A stretch of 64,000 nucleotides of DNA from Vibrio chagasii (GTDB lineage: Bacteria; Pseudomonadota; Gammaproteobacteria; Enterobacterales; Vibrionaceae): assembly GCA_041879415.1 (NCBI GenBank), contig CP090852.1, positions 1,488,001 to 1,552,000 on the forward strand, read 5' to 3'. Every line of letters starts with the position of its first letter. The first letter of the stretch is position 1. The translations under genes and the position numbers were made by a program. The notes below the pieces were generated by a model that ran no database searches, had not been told where the DNA came from, and saw nothing but the letters and a program-made list of their open reading frames with translations. Below, piece by piece: positions 34,406 through 42,427 of the stretch.

Positions 34406-35833
34406 TTATGCGACGACCAGTGTTGCGGCTTTCTTCATCGCTTCTTTGGTTGAACACTCAATCACGTTCGCATTGGCAAAGCGGTGAGCGTCTTTCACTT
34501 GAATATCATGAGCTAAGATAACCAGTTTCGCGTTTGCGACATCTAGGTCGGTAATGCGGTTTTGAATGCCATTTTGACCTTGTGTTTCTACCTTAATCTT
34601 AAGGCCTGCTGCCGCACCTGCTTTCTCTAGTGCTTTGGCTGCCATGAAGGTGTGTGCAACACCAGAAGGGCAACATGTTACTGCTACAATGTCGTATTCG
34701 CCTTCACCTGCCACAGGTGCTGTTTGAGCTTGAACTGGCGCAGCTTCAACTGTGTCTTCTTCTGTTTCAACGACTACTGGTTTCCAGAAGCCAACGATAA
34801 CCGCTGTGGTTAGAGAGCCTAGTGCGATACCGACCACGTACATAGGGATGTTGCTTGATACCGGCGCTGTGATTAGACCGCCCCATGGTGCGTGAAGTAG
34901 GATGTCTGTCATGAAGCCAAACACACAGCCAACGATACCACCGGCAATGATTGAAGGCAGAACGCGCATTGGGTCGTTCGCTGCGAATGGGATAGCACCT
35001 TCAGAGATACCGATAGAGCCCATGATTGCCGCCGCTTTACCTGCTTCTTGTTCTTGTTTAGAGAACTTATTTTTGAATAGGAACGTCGCCAGTGCCATAC
35101 CTAGTGGCGGTGTACAAATCGCGATGCCTACGCCGCCCATCAACCATGGTTGTGTGTCTACTTGAGTTTGAGCGAATAGGGTTGCCACTTTGTTGATTGG
35201 ACCGCCCATATCGAACGCTGTCATACCACCAAGGATTGTGCCCAGAACCATCTTAGATGCACCCGCCATTGACGCTAGGAACTCGTTCATTGAAGCCATG
35301 AACAGTTTGATTGGTTCACCGATGCCCCACAATACGATACCTGCAGAGATTAGCGTACCAACAAGCGGGTAGATGAAGTAAGCACCTAGTGCTGTCATGT
35401 TGGTAGAAAGTGGGATCTTCTTAAGTTGAAGTACCACGCCACCTGCGATGAAGCCAGCAACTATACAGCCAAGGAAGCCGCCGCCCATGTCTGCCATGAT
35501 GCCAGAAGAGATCATTGCTGGTGCTAGTGCTGGTTTGTCAGCAATTGAGTAACCAATGAAGCCGCCAAGAATGATTGGGAAAAGAACAAGGCCCTTGATA
35601 CCGATGTTGGAGATGTCTGCCAGTAAGCCGTCTGCTGGAACAGCACCTTTACCCGATGCCATGACTGCTAGAGCCAACAGAACACCACCGGCAACAATGA
35701 AAGGTAGCATGTGTGATGTACCAAAAAGCAGGTGGCCTTTCATAGTGCTAAGGATCTTTTTATAGTCGCTACTGCTATTTCTGTTATTAGAATTGCTACT
35801 GGTATTCGTAGCTTGATTTGCTAGGGTACTCAT
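34406..35833 (-). CDS. PTS fructose-family transporter, fused EIIC-EIIB
   Basis: 475 residues. After a Ser/Asn-rich N-terminus, EIIC (about 30-350) starts GHLLFGTSHMLPFIVAGGVL and contains FDMGGPINKVATLFAQ and GISEGAIPFAANDP. The C-terminal EIIB (about 375-475) has the phosphocysteine loop AVTCCPSGVAHTFMAAKALE. It transports and phosphorylates a hexose at the inner membrane. The order C-B differs from the two other copies in this cluster. EIIA is supplied by the gene 13 nt upstream (35847). The sugar is likely mannose or fructose-like because of manA nearby; this is inference. Confidence 0.92.
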   Translation of the reverse strand: MSTLANQATNTSSNSNNRNSSSDYKKILSTMKGHLLFGTSHMLPFIVAGGVLLALAVMASGKGAVPADGLLADISNIGIKGLVLFPIILGGFIGYSIADKPALAPAMISSGIMADMGGGFLGCIVAGFIAGGVVLQLKKIPLSTNMTALGAYFIYPLVGTLISAGIVLWGIGEPIKLFMASMNEFLASMAGASKMVLGTILGGMTAFDMGGPINKVATLFAQTQVDTQPWLMGGVGIAICTPPLGMALATFLFKNKFSKQEQEAGKAAAIMGSIGISEGAIPFAANDPMRVLPSIIAGGIVGCVFGFMTDILLHAPWGGLITAPVSSNIPMYVVGIALGSLTTAVIVGFWKPVVVETEEDTVEAAPVQAQTAPVAGEGEYDIVAVTCCPSGVAHTFMAAKALEKAGAAAGLKIKVETQGQNGIQNRITDLDVANAKLVILAHDIQVKDAHRFANANVIECSTKEAMKKAATLVVA

Positions 35834-35846
35834 AATTGTCTACGCC

Positions 35847-36287
35847 TTATGAATTAATTAAAATATTAAGGATTTGATGTTCATCTTTTGCGTTATGGAT
35901 ATTTTGGATAAATTCATCACTGAATTTTCCAAATAGTTCTTGTAGTACATAAATATGATGGTCAGCACCGTTGTCTGGTGAAGCAATCATAAAAAACACG
36001 GTTGGATTAATGCCGTCTTCATCGCCATACTCAATGCCTTCGCGCTTAACACCGACCGCAATTGCAGGCTCTGTTACTGCCTTGCTTTTCGAGTGTGGGT
36101 AAGCGATGCCGTCCATTGAGGTGATGCTTTGAGATTCACGAATTTCAATATCTGCCAAGAAGGCTTCTTTACCGCTGATTCGGTTATTCTCAAATAACAT
36201 GCCTGCCAATTCTTCAAACAGTTCTTTTTTATTATTCGCTTGAAGGTTGTTATTAATTAAGTTGACGTTAGTTAGCTGTGTGATCAT
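35847..36287 (-). CDS. PTS fructose-family EIIA
   Basis: 146 residues, a full EIIA-fructose/mannitol domain. The phospho-His lies in SMDGIAYPHSKSKAV, and the C-terminal FFMIASPDNGADHHIYVLQE is well conserved. It passes phosphate from HPr to the EIIB of the next gene. It is first in a two-gene operon whose upstream region holds tandem CRP-like sites. Confidence 0.92.
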   Translation of the reverse strand: MITQLTNVNLINNNLQANNKKELFEELAGMLFENNRISGKEAFLADIEIRESQSITSMDGIAYPHSKSKAVTEPAIAVGVKREGIEYGDEDGINPTVFFMIASPDNGADHHIYVLQELFGKFSDEFIQNIHNAKDEHQILNILINS

Positions 36288-36399
36288 TTATTAACTCATT
36301 CACTATTGAAGTTCTTGAATTAAAATTAATGGATTAACCCGATTCGCGAAATAGCAAATAAAAGCCCTTCACTGTACATTTGTACCAAGCAAAATTAAG

Positions 36400-36438
36400 T
36401 GTGATTTGCATCATTCATCCAGTGTGAAGTGGGTCATA
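36400..36438. promoter_or_regulatory. Tandem CRP-like sites upstream of the PTS IIA gene
   Basis: TGTGATTTGCATCATT (36400-36415) and TGTGAAGTGGGTCATA (36423-36438) each fit TGTGA-N6-TCA. They are 23 bp apart centre to centre and about 113-151 bp upstream of the IIA start. cAMP-CRP activation is expected for a sugar transporter. Confidence 0.6.
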
Positions 36439-36531
36439 TTTGATGGCGTATTTCGGTGCTGAAATAACTTTCTGTAGGAATAAAAGAGCTGTAGGGACAA
36501 AAAAGCTCTAGGAGCAAAAAACAGTAGAAAC

Positions 36532-36557
36532 AAAAATGCCCCGTAAAAGCAGGGCAT
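36532..36557 (-). terminator. Terminator of manA
   Basis: TGCCC / GGGCA stem followed on the minus strand by TTTTTG, about 30 nt after the manA stop. It separates manA from the IIA operon. Confidence 0.75.
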
Positions 36558-36585
36558 GAAGAGTGTGTTCTGAGTTGTTAGAGAT

Positions 36586-37803
36586 CTAGCTGTAAGCGCG
36601 CGCTACGCGTCCAACGCAATCCAGTTTGTAGGTCTCTGCGTAAGCTGGAATGAACACCGATTGGCCTTTCTCTATTACGCAGGTTTCACCACATTGATGG
36701 GTTAGCACCATGGGTTCATCGAGTGGTAGTAGGATCTCGGCACCTTCGGTGGTGATTTTTCTCTGATGAGAATTCTGCACGATAGAGAACTTAAAATCCT
36801 CGACTGGAATTTGGTATTCCATCACATCACCTTGTTCAATCGGGCTCAGCAGTAATCTATCCGCGGGCTTTTCATTAAATCGAGTACAAGAAACCAGTTC
36901 ATTTACGTCCATGTATTTAGGCGTCAGCCCTGCACGCAACACATTGTCTGAGTTCGCCATGATTTCTAAGCCTGTGCCTTTGATGTAAGCGTGAGGCGTT
37001 TCGGCATCCAGATACATGGCTTGCCCTGGCTTTAGGGTTATCACATTCAATAGCAGTGGAGCGAACAAGCCGACATCACCTGGGTATTGAGCTTCAAGCT
37101 CTGAAATCAATTGGAATACACGTTTATCAGAAAGCTTGGCCTTCATCAGCAGCATGGTTAACGCCATACCTTTTTGCTCACCTTCCAGAGACAACAAGCT
37201 TGCAAAGAAACAGGCTAATCCATTGGGTGTTTGATCGCCCGTGAGGTCGTTGACCATAGAATGCAACTCTGGAATATCGAGGTAATGAAAATGCTCAAGG
37301 ATCTCGTTAATCGACCTAAAGCCATTCATCGCTGTGTAGTCGGTTAGGGCATACACCAATTCTGGCTTATGGTTGGGATCTTTGTAATTACGGTTGCCCG
37401 CTGTCATCGGAATGCCTTGTTGCTCTTCTAGTGCATAGCCAGATTCCGCTTGTTGCTTGTTTGGGTGAACTTGAACAGAGAGTGCTTTCTCGGCTGCTAA
37501 CACCTTGAAAAGATATGGGAGTTCACCAAATCGACTCGCTACTTTCTCGCTTAAAAACAGGTTTAGGTTCTTAGAGATCAAGCTCGATAATGTGGTCTGC
37601 TGCCCGTTGTCGTTCACCATTGAACAACCATTTGGATGAGCGCCCATCCAGATCTCTGCTTGTGGCTCACCAGACTGGTTATCAATGCCAAACAGTTGGT
37701 TGAACGAAGAAGGGCTACCCCATGCGTAGTTCTGAATCACGTTGGTCATAGGGTAGAAAAAGCGTTGTACGAACGAATCGTTCGCTAAAGAAAAATCAGA
37801 CAT
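36586..37803 (-). CDS. manA: Mannose-6-phosphate isomerase, class I
   Basis: 405 residues, a standard class I type. VIQNYAWGSPSSFNQLFG near residue 25, AEIWMGAHPNG, KVLAAEKALSVQVHPNKQQA (zinc and substrate residues) and AYIKGTGLEIMANSDNVLRA are all conserved. It converts mannose 6-phosphate to fructose 6-phosphate. The ATG at 37803 is taken as start, with GGTGA upstream; an ATG eight codons earlier is possible. It follows the IIA-IIB-IIC gene by 94 nt on the same strand, which makes mannose the likely substrate of that transporter. Confidence 0.94.
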   Translation of the reverse strand: MSDFSLANDSFVQRFFYPMTNVIQNYAWGSPSSFNQLFGIDNQSGEPQAEIWMGAHPNGCSMVNDNGQQTTLSSLISKNLNLFLSEKVASRFGELPYLFKVLAAEKALSVQVHPNKQQAESGYALEEQQGIPMTAGNRNYKDPNHKPELVYALTDYTAMNGFRSINEILEHFHYLDIPELHSMVNDLTGDQTPNGLACFFASLLSLEGEQKGMALTMLLMKAKLSDKRVFQLISELEAQYPGDVGLFAPLLLNVITLKPGQAMYLDAETPHAYIKGTGLEIMANSDNVLRAGLTPKYMDVNELVSCTRFNEKPADRLLLSPIEQGDVMEYQIPVEDFKFSIVQNSHQRKITTEGAEILLPLDEPMVLTHQCGETCVIEKGQSVFIPAYAETYKLDCVGRVARAYS

Positions 37804-37897
37804 CGAAATCACCATGAAAGGAAACATGGCTTGAGCTCTACTCGGCCTAATGAAATGTGAGAGTAGAGTGGGCTCAAGCCATTGGAGTTGAAATGGC

Positions 37898-39802
37898 TTA
37901 AGCCGCTGCTGTTGTTAGCTTGGCTTTGCGTAGATTTTTAAGCGCGATACAAGTAACCGCAGTTACGCCCGCACCAGACGCCATGCACACCAGTGCTAGC
38001 AGTGGGTAGTTCATTGCCCCAAGTAGAGCGACCACTGGACCACCGTGAGCAACGCTGTTGGTGATGCCGAATGAGAACGCCATAACCGCAGCTGTCATTG
38101 AGCCAAGTACGTTGGCAGGGATAACTGACATTGGGTCTTGAGCGGCGAAAGGAATCGCACCTTCAGAGATACCCACTAAGCCCATCGCGCCTGCAGCTTT
38201 GCCTGCTTCAATTTCAGAGGATTCGAACAGGTCAAACTTACGGCCGATTCTGGTTGCGATAGCCATACCAAGTGGAGCCACAGGAATTGCACATGCCATT
38301 GCACCCATGAATTGAGTTTGACCGCTGGCAATCATGCCAACCGAGAATAGGAACGCCACCTTGTTGAATGGGCCACCCATATCAAAGCCAGCCATGCCAC
38401 CCAGTACGATGCCAAGTAGCACCACGTTACCTGTGCTCATGCTGGTTAGCAGTGCAGTAAGCGCATCCATCAATCCAGCAATTGGAACACCGATTACGAA
38501 GATGAACAGACCTGCGATGAATAGAGAGCCAGTGATCGGAGCGATCATGATAGGCACGAGTGGTTGAACGAATTTGTGGTAGTTAAACGAGGTAATCCAT
38601 TTAACGAAGTAACCGACTAATAGGCCTGCGATGATTGCGCCAATGAAGCCTGTGCCTGCGTCAGCGCCATAGAAAGAACCGTTGTTGGCAATCCAGCCAC
38701 CAATCAAACCAGGGGTTAGAGCAGGGCGGTCAGCAATCGCGTAAGCAATGTAGCCAGCCAAGATTGGGATCATCAATGTGAAGGCAACCACACCGACTTC
38801 TAAGATTTGGTTCCACATGCTGCCAGCAGGAATCGCCATACCAGATTCGCTTGGCTCGCCACCAATCGCTAAGGCTAGGGCAATCAAAAGGCCGCCCGTC
38901 ACTACGAATGGGATCATGTGTGATACGCCATTCATCAAGTAACGGTAAAGGTCTGAGCGCGCTTGTGATGCTTTTTCGGCAACGGATTGGTTGGTTGGCG
39001 CTTGTTCTGCTCGGTAGCTTGGCGCATTGAGTGCTTGCCTAATCAAACCTTGCGCGTCTTTGATTGGTGCTTTTACGTTGGTGCAGATAACACGCTTGCC
39101 AGCAAAGCGAGCCATGTCGACCTGCTTATCACAAGCTACGACAATCGCGTCTGCACGTTTAATTTCTTCTTGAGTTGGGCTGTTCTTAACGCCGATAGAG
39201 CCGTTGGTTTCAACCTTAACATCGTAGCCAAGTGCTGCTGCGCCTTTCTCTAACGCCTCTGCTGCTAAATAAGTGTGTGCCACGCCAGCCGGGCAACCTG
39301 TCACACCAATGATGAAGCCTTGGGTTTCTGTCGTGTCTTCGGTTTGAACTGGCTCTGGTTTCGTCAGAAGTAGTTCCAATGCCGTTTGCTCGGAGTCGGC
39401 ATTCATAAAGTTCTCAATGAAACCTTCTTCAATCAATTTTGAAGAAAGCTCTGCCAGTACTTCAATGTGGTGATTGTCGCCACCATCGGGAGAGGCAATC
39501 ATAAAGAATAGCTTTGAAGGTTGACCGTCATCGGCGCCGTAGTCGATGCCTTGTTTGTGTACGCCGATAACAACCGCAGGCTTGATTACCGCGCTGCTTT
39601 TCGCGTGTGGTAGGGCGATGCCCTCTTCAAAGCCAGTATTACCTTGTTCTTCTCGCGCTTTAATGTCGGCAAGAAACTGATCTTTGTCTGAAATTCGACC
39701 TTGTGCGTACAGCACGTCTATCAGCTCTTTAAATACGTCTTCTTTGGAATTGGCGCTAAGCGAAAGCTTAATCAAATCTTGATTGATCAGTGTTGTGATC
39801 AT
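37898..39802 (-). CDS. PTS fructose/mannose-type transporter, fused EIIA-EIIB-EIIC
   Basis: 634 residues. EIIA (about 1-145) with phospho-His in FEEGIALPHAKSSAV; EIIB (about 160-255) with phosphocysteine in GVTGCPAGVAHTYLAAEALE; EIIC (about 290-625) with SHMIPFVVTGGLL and GFDMGGPFNKVAFLFS. It imports a hexose with phosphorylation at C6 or C1. The neighbouring manA, plus the divergent AraC regulator, mirrors a V. cholerae mannose locus as I recall it. Upstream at 39916 is a CRP-like site. Confidence 0.93.
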   Translation of the reverse strand: MITTLINQDLIKLSLSANSKEDVFKELIDVLYAQGRISDKDQFLADIKAREEQGNTGFEEGIALPHAKSSAVIKPAVVIGVHKQGIDYGADDGQPSKLFFMIASPDGGDNHHIEVLAELSSKLIEEGFIENFMNADSEQTALELLLTKPEPVQTEDTTETQGFIIGVTGCPAGVAHTYLAAEALEKGAAALGYDVKVETNGSIGVKNSPTQEEIKRADAIVVACDKQVDMARFAGKRVICTNVKAPIKDAQGLIRQALNAPSYRAEQAPTNQSVAEKASQARSDLYRYLMNGVSHMIPFVVTGGLLIALALAIGGEPSESGMAIPAGSMWNQILEVGVVAFTLMIPILAGYIAYAIADRPALTPGLIGGWIANNGSFYGADAGTGFIGAIIAGLLVGYFVKWITSFNYHKFVQPLVPIMIAPITGSLFIAGLFIFVIGVPIAGLMDALTALLTSMSTGNVVLLGIVLGGMAGFDMGGPFNKVAFLFSVGMIASGQTQFMGAMACAIPVAPLGMAIATRIGRKFDLFESSEIEAGKAAGAMGLVGISEGAIPFAAQDPMSVIPANVLGSMTAAVMAFSFGITNSVAHGGPVVALLGAMNYPLLALVCMASGAGVTAVTCIALKNLRKAKLTTAAA

Positions 39803-40181
39803 AATGAACCCCTACTCTGTTTTTATTTTGTTAGGGATATTCTGAAATTGATTACTTGCCTTCTGTAGTGAAGAAAAAACGCATTTACTGGATGATTGTT
39901 GCCTTCTAAATGGAGTGTGACTTTGATCGTTTAGGAGTGCCGATTTGGGGGGGTGTTGACAGCTTTTATGAGCTTTTAAGGCTTTTATTGATAAGGGTTT
40001 AGGTTGATTTTCTTATCATGATAAAGGTGTTCTAAATCTGGTCTTAGACTGGATATTTATTTCCACTACTGGATTTTTGTAACCTAGATCTCAAATTGTG
40101 ATTTTTCTCAATAGCGCTATGTTTCACTAAGGAGTATATCTATTCCCGTAGCGTTATTGCTGCTTTTAAGAGTTCGAATAA
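39803..40181. promoter_or_regulatory. Divergent PTS/AraC control region with CRP-like sites and a GntR-like palindrome
   Basis: TGTGACTTTGATCGTT (39916-39931) and TGTGATTTTTCTCAAT (40097-40112) fit TGTGA-N6-TC(A), one upstream of each divergent gene. TTATCATGATAA (40013-40024) is a perfect 12-bp palindrome identical to the core of the operators at 12189-12236. No ORF in the gap. Confidence 0.5.
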
Positions 40182-41021
40182 ATGATATTTCATGACCTAA
40201 TCTCGTCGGTATTGAATGAGCGAGAACCATTTCATAACATCTGGTTTGCGGGAGATTTCCACACGCCTTCAGCATTCAGTTATCAGGTGAACTTTCCGCG
40301 CTTAGAGCTGGTGCTCGACGGTGAGTATATTAATGAAATGGAGAGTCATGATCGTAAGATCACCAACGTCGTTGCGAAAGCGGGAGATGCGATTTTTATC
40401 CCGCCTAACTGTTGGAACAAGCCGAACTGGGATACGGATTGCTCAGTGCTGAGTATGTTGTTTGGTCGTCGCCAACTTGGTTTAAGCTTGGTGAGTAAGC
40501 GCAAAGGCGAAGAGAGTTTCTACGATATTCAAAAGCACAGTATTCAGACTCGCTCTGGCTTTGCCATTGACAATATTCTTGAGGCACTCAGTTCATTAGC
40601 ACGCGAGAGTAACAAGCAACCAATGGATGAGTTGTTGCTGCAAGCCCTGCTGCAATACAGCAAGACGATGTTAGATGCGCCCGTCGAGAAGTCGCATAGC
40701 CGAGTACAGGATGTGTATCAGGGCATTTGTATTTACATTCAAGAGAACTTCCATCGTCAGATCACCCGTGACAGCATCGCCTCGCGCTTTAGTATTTCAT
40801 CCAACCATTTGTCTCGAATGTTCCGCCAACAAGGCCATATGACGCTGGCCGAGTACATCACTCGTGTCCGAGTCGACCGAGCTAAGTTCATGCTCAAGAA
40901 GTACAATTTCAAGCTCAATGAAGTGTCGGTACGTTGTGGTTTTAAAGATGTGAACTATTTCTGCCGAGTTTTTAAAAACCGCACAGGACGAACGCCAACA
41001 GAATATCGAGGATCAATCTAG
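40182..41021 (+). CDS. AraC family transcriptional activator
   Basis: 279 residues. A cupin-like N-terminal sensor (about 20-110) contains AGDAIFIPPNCWNKP. The C-terminal AraC DNA-binding domain (about 180-278) has two HTHs, TRDSIASRFSISSNHLSRMF and LNEVSVRCGFKDVNYFCRVF, with KNRTGRTPTEYR at the end. Located inside the PTS cluster and divergent from the mannose-type transporter and manA, it is their probable activator, as I remember for the equivalent V. cholerae gene. The N-terminal pocket would bind a sugar or sugar phosphate. Confidence 0.92.
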   Translation: MIFHDLISSVLNEREPFHNIWFAGDFHTPSAFSYQVNFPRLELVLDGEYINEMESHDRKITNVVAKAGDAIFIPPNCWNKPNWDTDCSVLSMLFGRRQLGLSLVSKRKGEESFYDIQKHSIQTRSGFAIDNILEALSSLARESNKQPMDELLLQALLQYSKTMLDAPVEKSHSRVQDVYQGICIYIQENFHRQITRDSIASRFSISSNHLSRMFRQQGHMTLAEYITRVRVDRAKFMLKKYNFKLNEVSVRCGFKDVNYFCRVFKNRTGRTPTEYRGSI

Positions 41022-41038
41022 ATCTAACGTTATGGTTA

Positions 41039-41812
41039 TTAAATCAGACGTGAAGAGATGTACATCAACAGGGCTTGTAGGTCGACGCTGCTTCGGGTCT
41101 TTTGCAAACGTTCATTGACCTGCTCGTGTAGCAGATTTCGCGTCAGATTGGTGGCTGCAATAATGTGTTCTCGCTGTGGTTTAGTTGGCAATACCAAAGC
41201 GATAGCCACGTGGACTTGGCCAATTGGAGAGGCCCAATCGATAGGGTCATCACTGACGATAACGGCGATAGAGAGGTCTTGGGTCGACTCAAACATCACA
41301 TGGGGCAAGGCGATACCTGGTGACACACACGTAGACGAGCGTTCTTCTCGTTTAATGAAGGCAAGAATCAGCTCATCCGGATCTGCTGGATGCACTAATT
41401 GAGCGAGCCCTTTTAGGCACTCAAACTTGGTCAGTTGAGTTTGTGCTTTAGCATGGTGCCACTTGATGTCGCAAGGTGGGCATATCTGAGGCATGCGTTG
41501 GATAAGGTCGTTAGAGAACTCATGATTCACTTGTGAGCCAACCATGGTGTAGTGTTCGGCAATCACGTCTTTTATGACAAAACAGGCCAGCTCGGCATCA
41601 ATACCTACCGCGGTAATCTGGCATAAATCCCCTCGGAGTAAACCCACCTGTAACATCGCGACAGATTTGGAGAGATCGGCGGTTCGATTTTGAGTGATGT
41701 TGATAATGCGGATGGTACTTTTGAACTTTTTCGCTAAGCGAGCAAGCGGCTGCGCGACATGTGAGTTCGCCGTTGGGTCGTCAACAAAGAAGGTGATCTG
41801 ATATTCGTTCAT
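41039..41812 (-). CDS. HPr-like domain fused to a PTS EIIA domain
   Basis: About 257 residues. The N-terminal 85 residues (YQITFFVDDPTANSHVAQPL, ARLAKKFKSTIRI) follow the HPr fold pattern, with the His of SHVAQP in the place of HPr His15 but the neighbouring Arg replaced by Gln. The C-terminal half (about 110-257) is an EIIA with phospho-His in SPGIALPHVMFEST. Order HPr-EIIA is the reverse of FruB. The start at 41812 leaves 7 nt after the preceding free EIIB gene; a longer in-frame start at 41857 would overlap it. It probably supplies phosphate to that EIIB or regulates uptake. Confidence 0.75.
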   Translation of the reverse strand: MNEYQITFFVDDPTANSHVAQPLARLAKKFKSTIRIINITQNRTADLSKSVAMLQVGLLRGDLCQITAVGIDAELACFVIKDVIAEHYTMVGSQVNHEFSNDLIQRMPQICPPCDIKWHHAKAQTQLTKFECLKGLAQLVHPADPDELILAFIKREERSSTCVSPGIALPHVMFESTQDLSIAVIVSDDPIDWASPIGQVHVAIALVLPTKPQREHIIAATNLTRNLLHEQVNERLQKTRSSVDLQALLMYISSRLI

Positions 41813-41819
41813 CAAAGGC

Positions 41820-42122
41820 TCAAGCCCGACAATGCTTGATGAAAACCTTATCGACACTCAACAACACTTCTTCCATAGGAATGAATACGGTTTTAACTGG
41901 GTCGAATCGGCTTGGTTGTTCGATGTCGATATCAGAGACGATCAACACTTTGTCTGCGAGAGTAATGTCCTGTGCAGACAATAAGTTTTCAATACCCATA
42001 GCGCCTTGTGTTTCAACCTTGATTGAAACGTTGAATTTAGGGGCTGTTTTATTTAATGCATCAGCTGCCATATAGGTGTGCGCAATGCCTGTAGGGCACG
42101 CAGTTACCGCTACAATTCTCAT
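41820..42122 (-). CDS. Free-standing PTS fructose-family EIIB
   Basis: 100 residues, a single EIIB domain. The phosphocysteine is in AVTACPTGIAHTYMAADALN at residue 9-ish, and VSIKVETQGAMGIEN is the conserved following strand. It is first in a short operon with the HPr-EIIA fusion and divergent from an EIIA-EIIC-EIIB transporter that already has its own EIIB, so its partner EIIC is not obvious. A role as an extra phosphate relay or regulator is possible. Confidence 0.9.
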   Translation of the reverse strand: MRIVAVTACPTGIAHTYMAADALNKTAPKFNVSIKVETQGAMGIENLLSAQDITLADKVLIVSDIDIEQPSRFDPVKTVFIPMEEVLLSVDKVFIKHCRA

Positions 42123-42427
42123 TATTATTCTCGGCTTAATCTCGCCACTTTACTCTCTGGTATGGGAAAACCCAGTAAAGACTGGGAGCATACCGTAGGG
42201 GCGATACGTTTATGGGGTCTGTGGATTTTATGGATTGCCGTTTTTTATTCTAAGGTGGACGTCACACTCTGCGTTCTTGGTTACAATAATCCAGTTAATG
42301 CACCTTTCGTCCTATATGATGATCGCCGGCACACCGCTAATCTTTTCATCCTATTAACATCGAATTTTAATTTAGGTCAGAAGAACCTAATTACTTCAGT
42401 CTGAAATCAGGCGAGGCAGAGTAAACC
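42123..42427. promoter_or_regulatory. Divergent control region of the free EIIB and EIIA-IIC-IIB genes
   Basis: The only structure seen is a short inverted repeat TTAGGT (42372-42377) / ACCTAA (42385-42390), about 40 bp before the + strand start codon. No clear CRP site or ORF was recognised. Confidence 0.4.
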
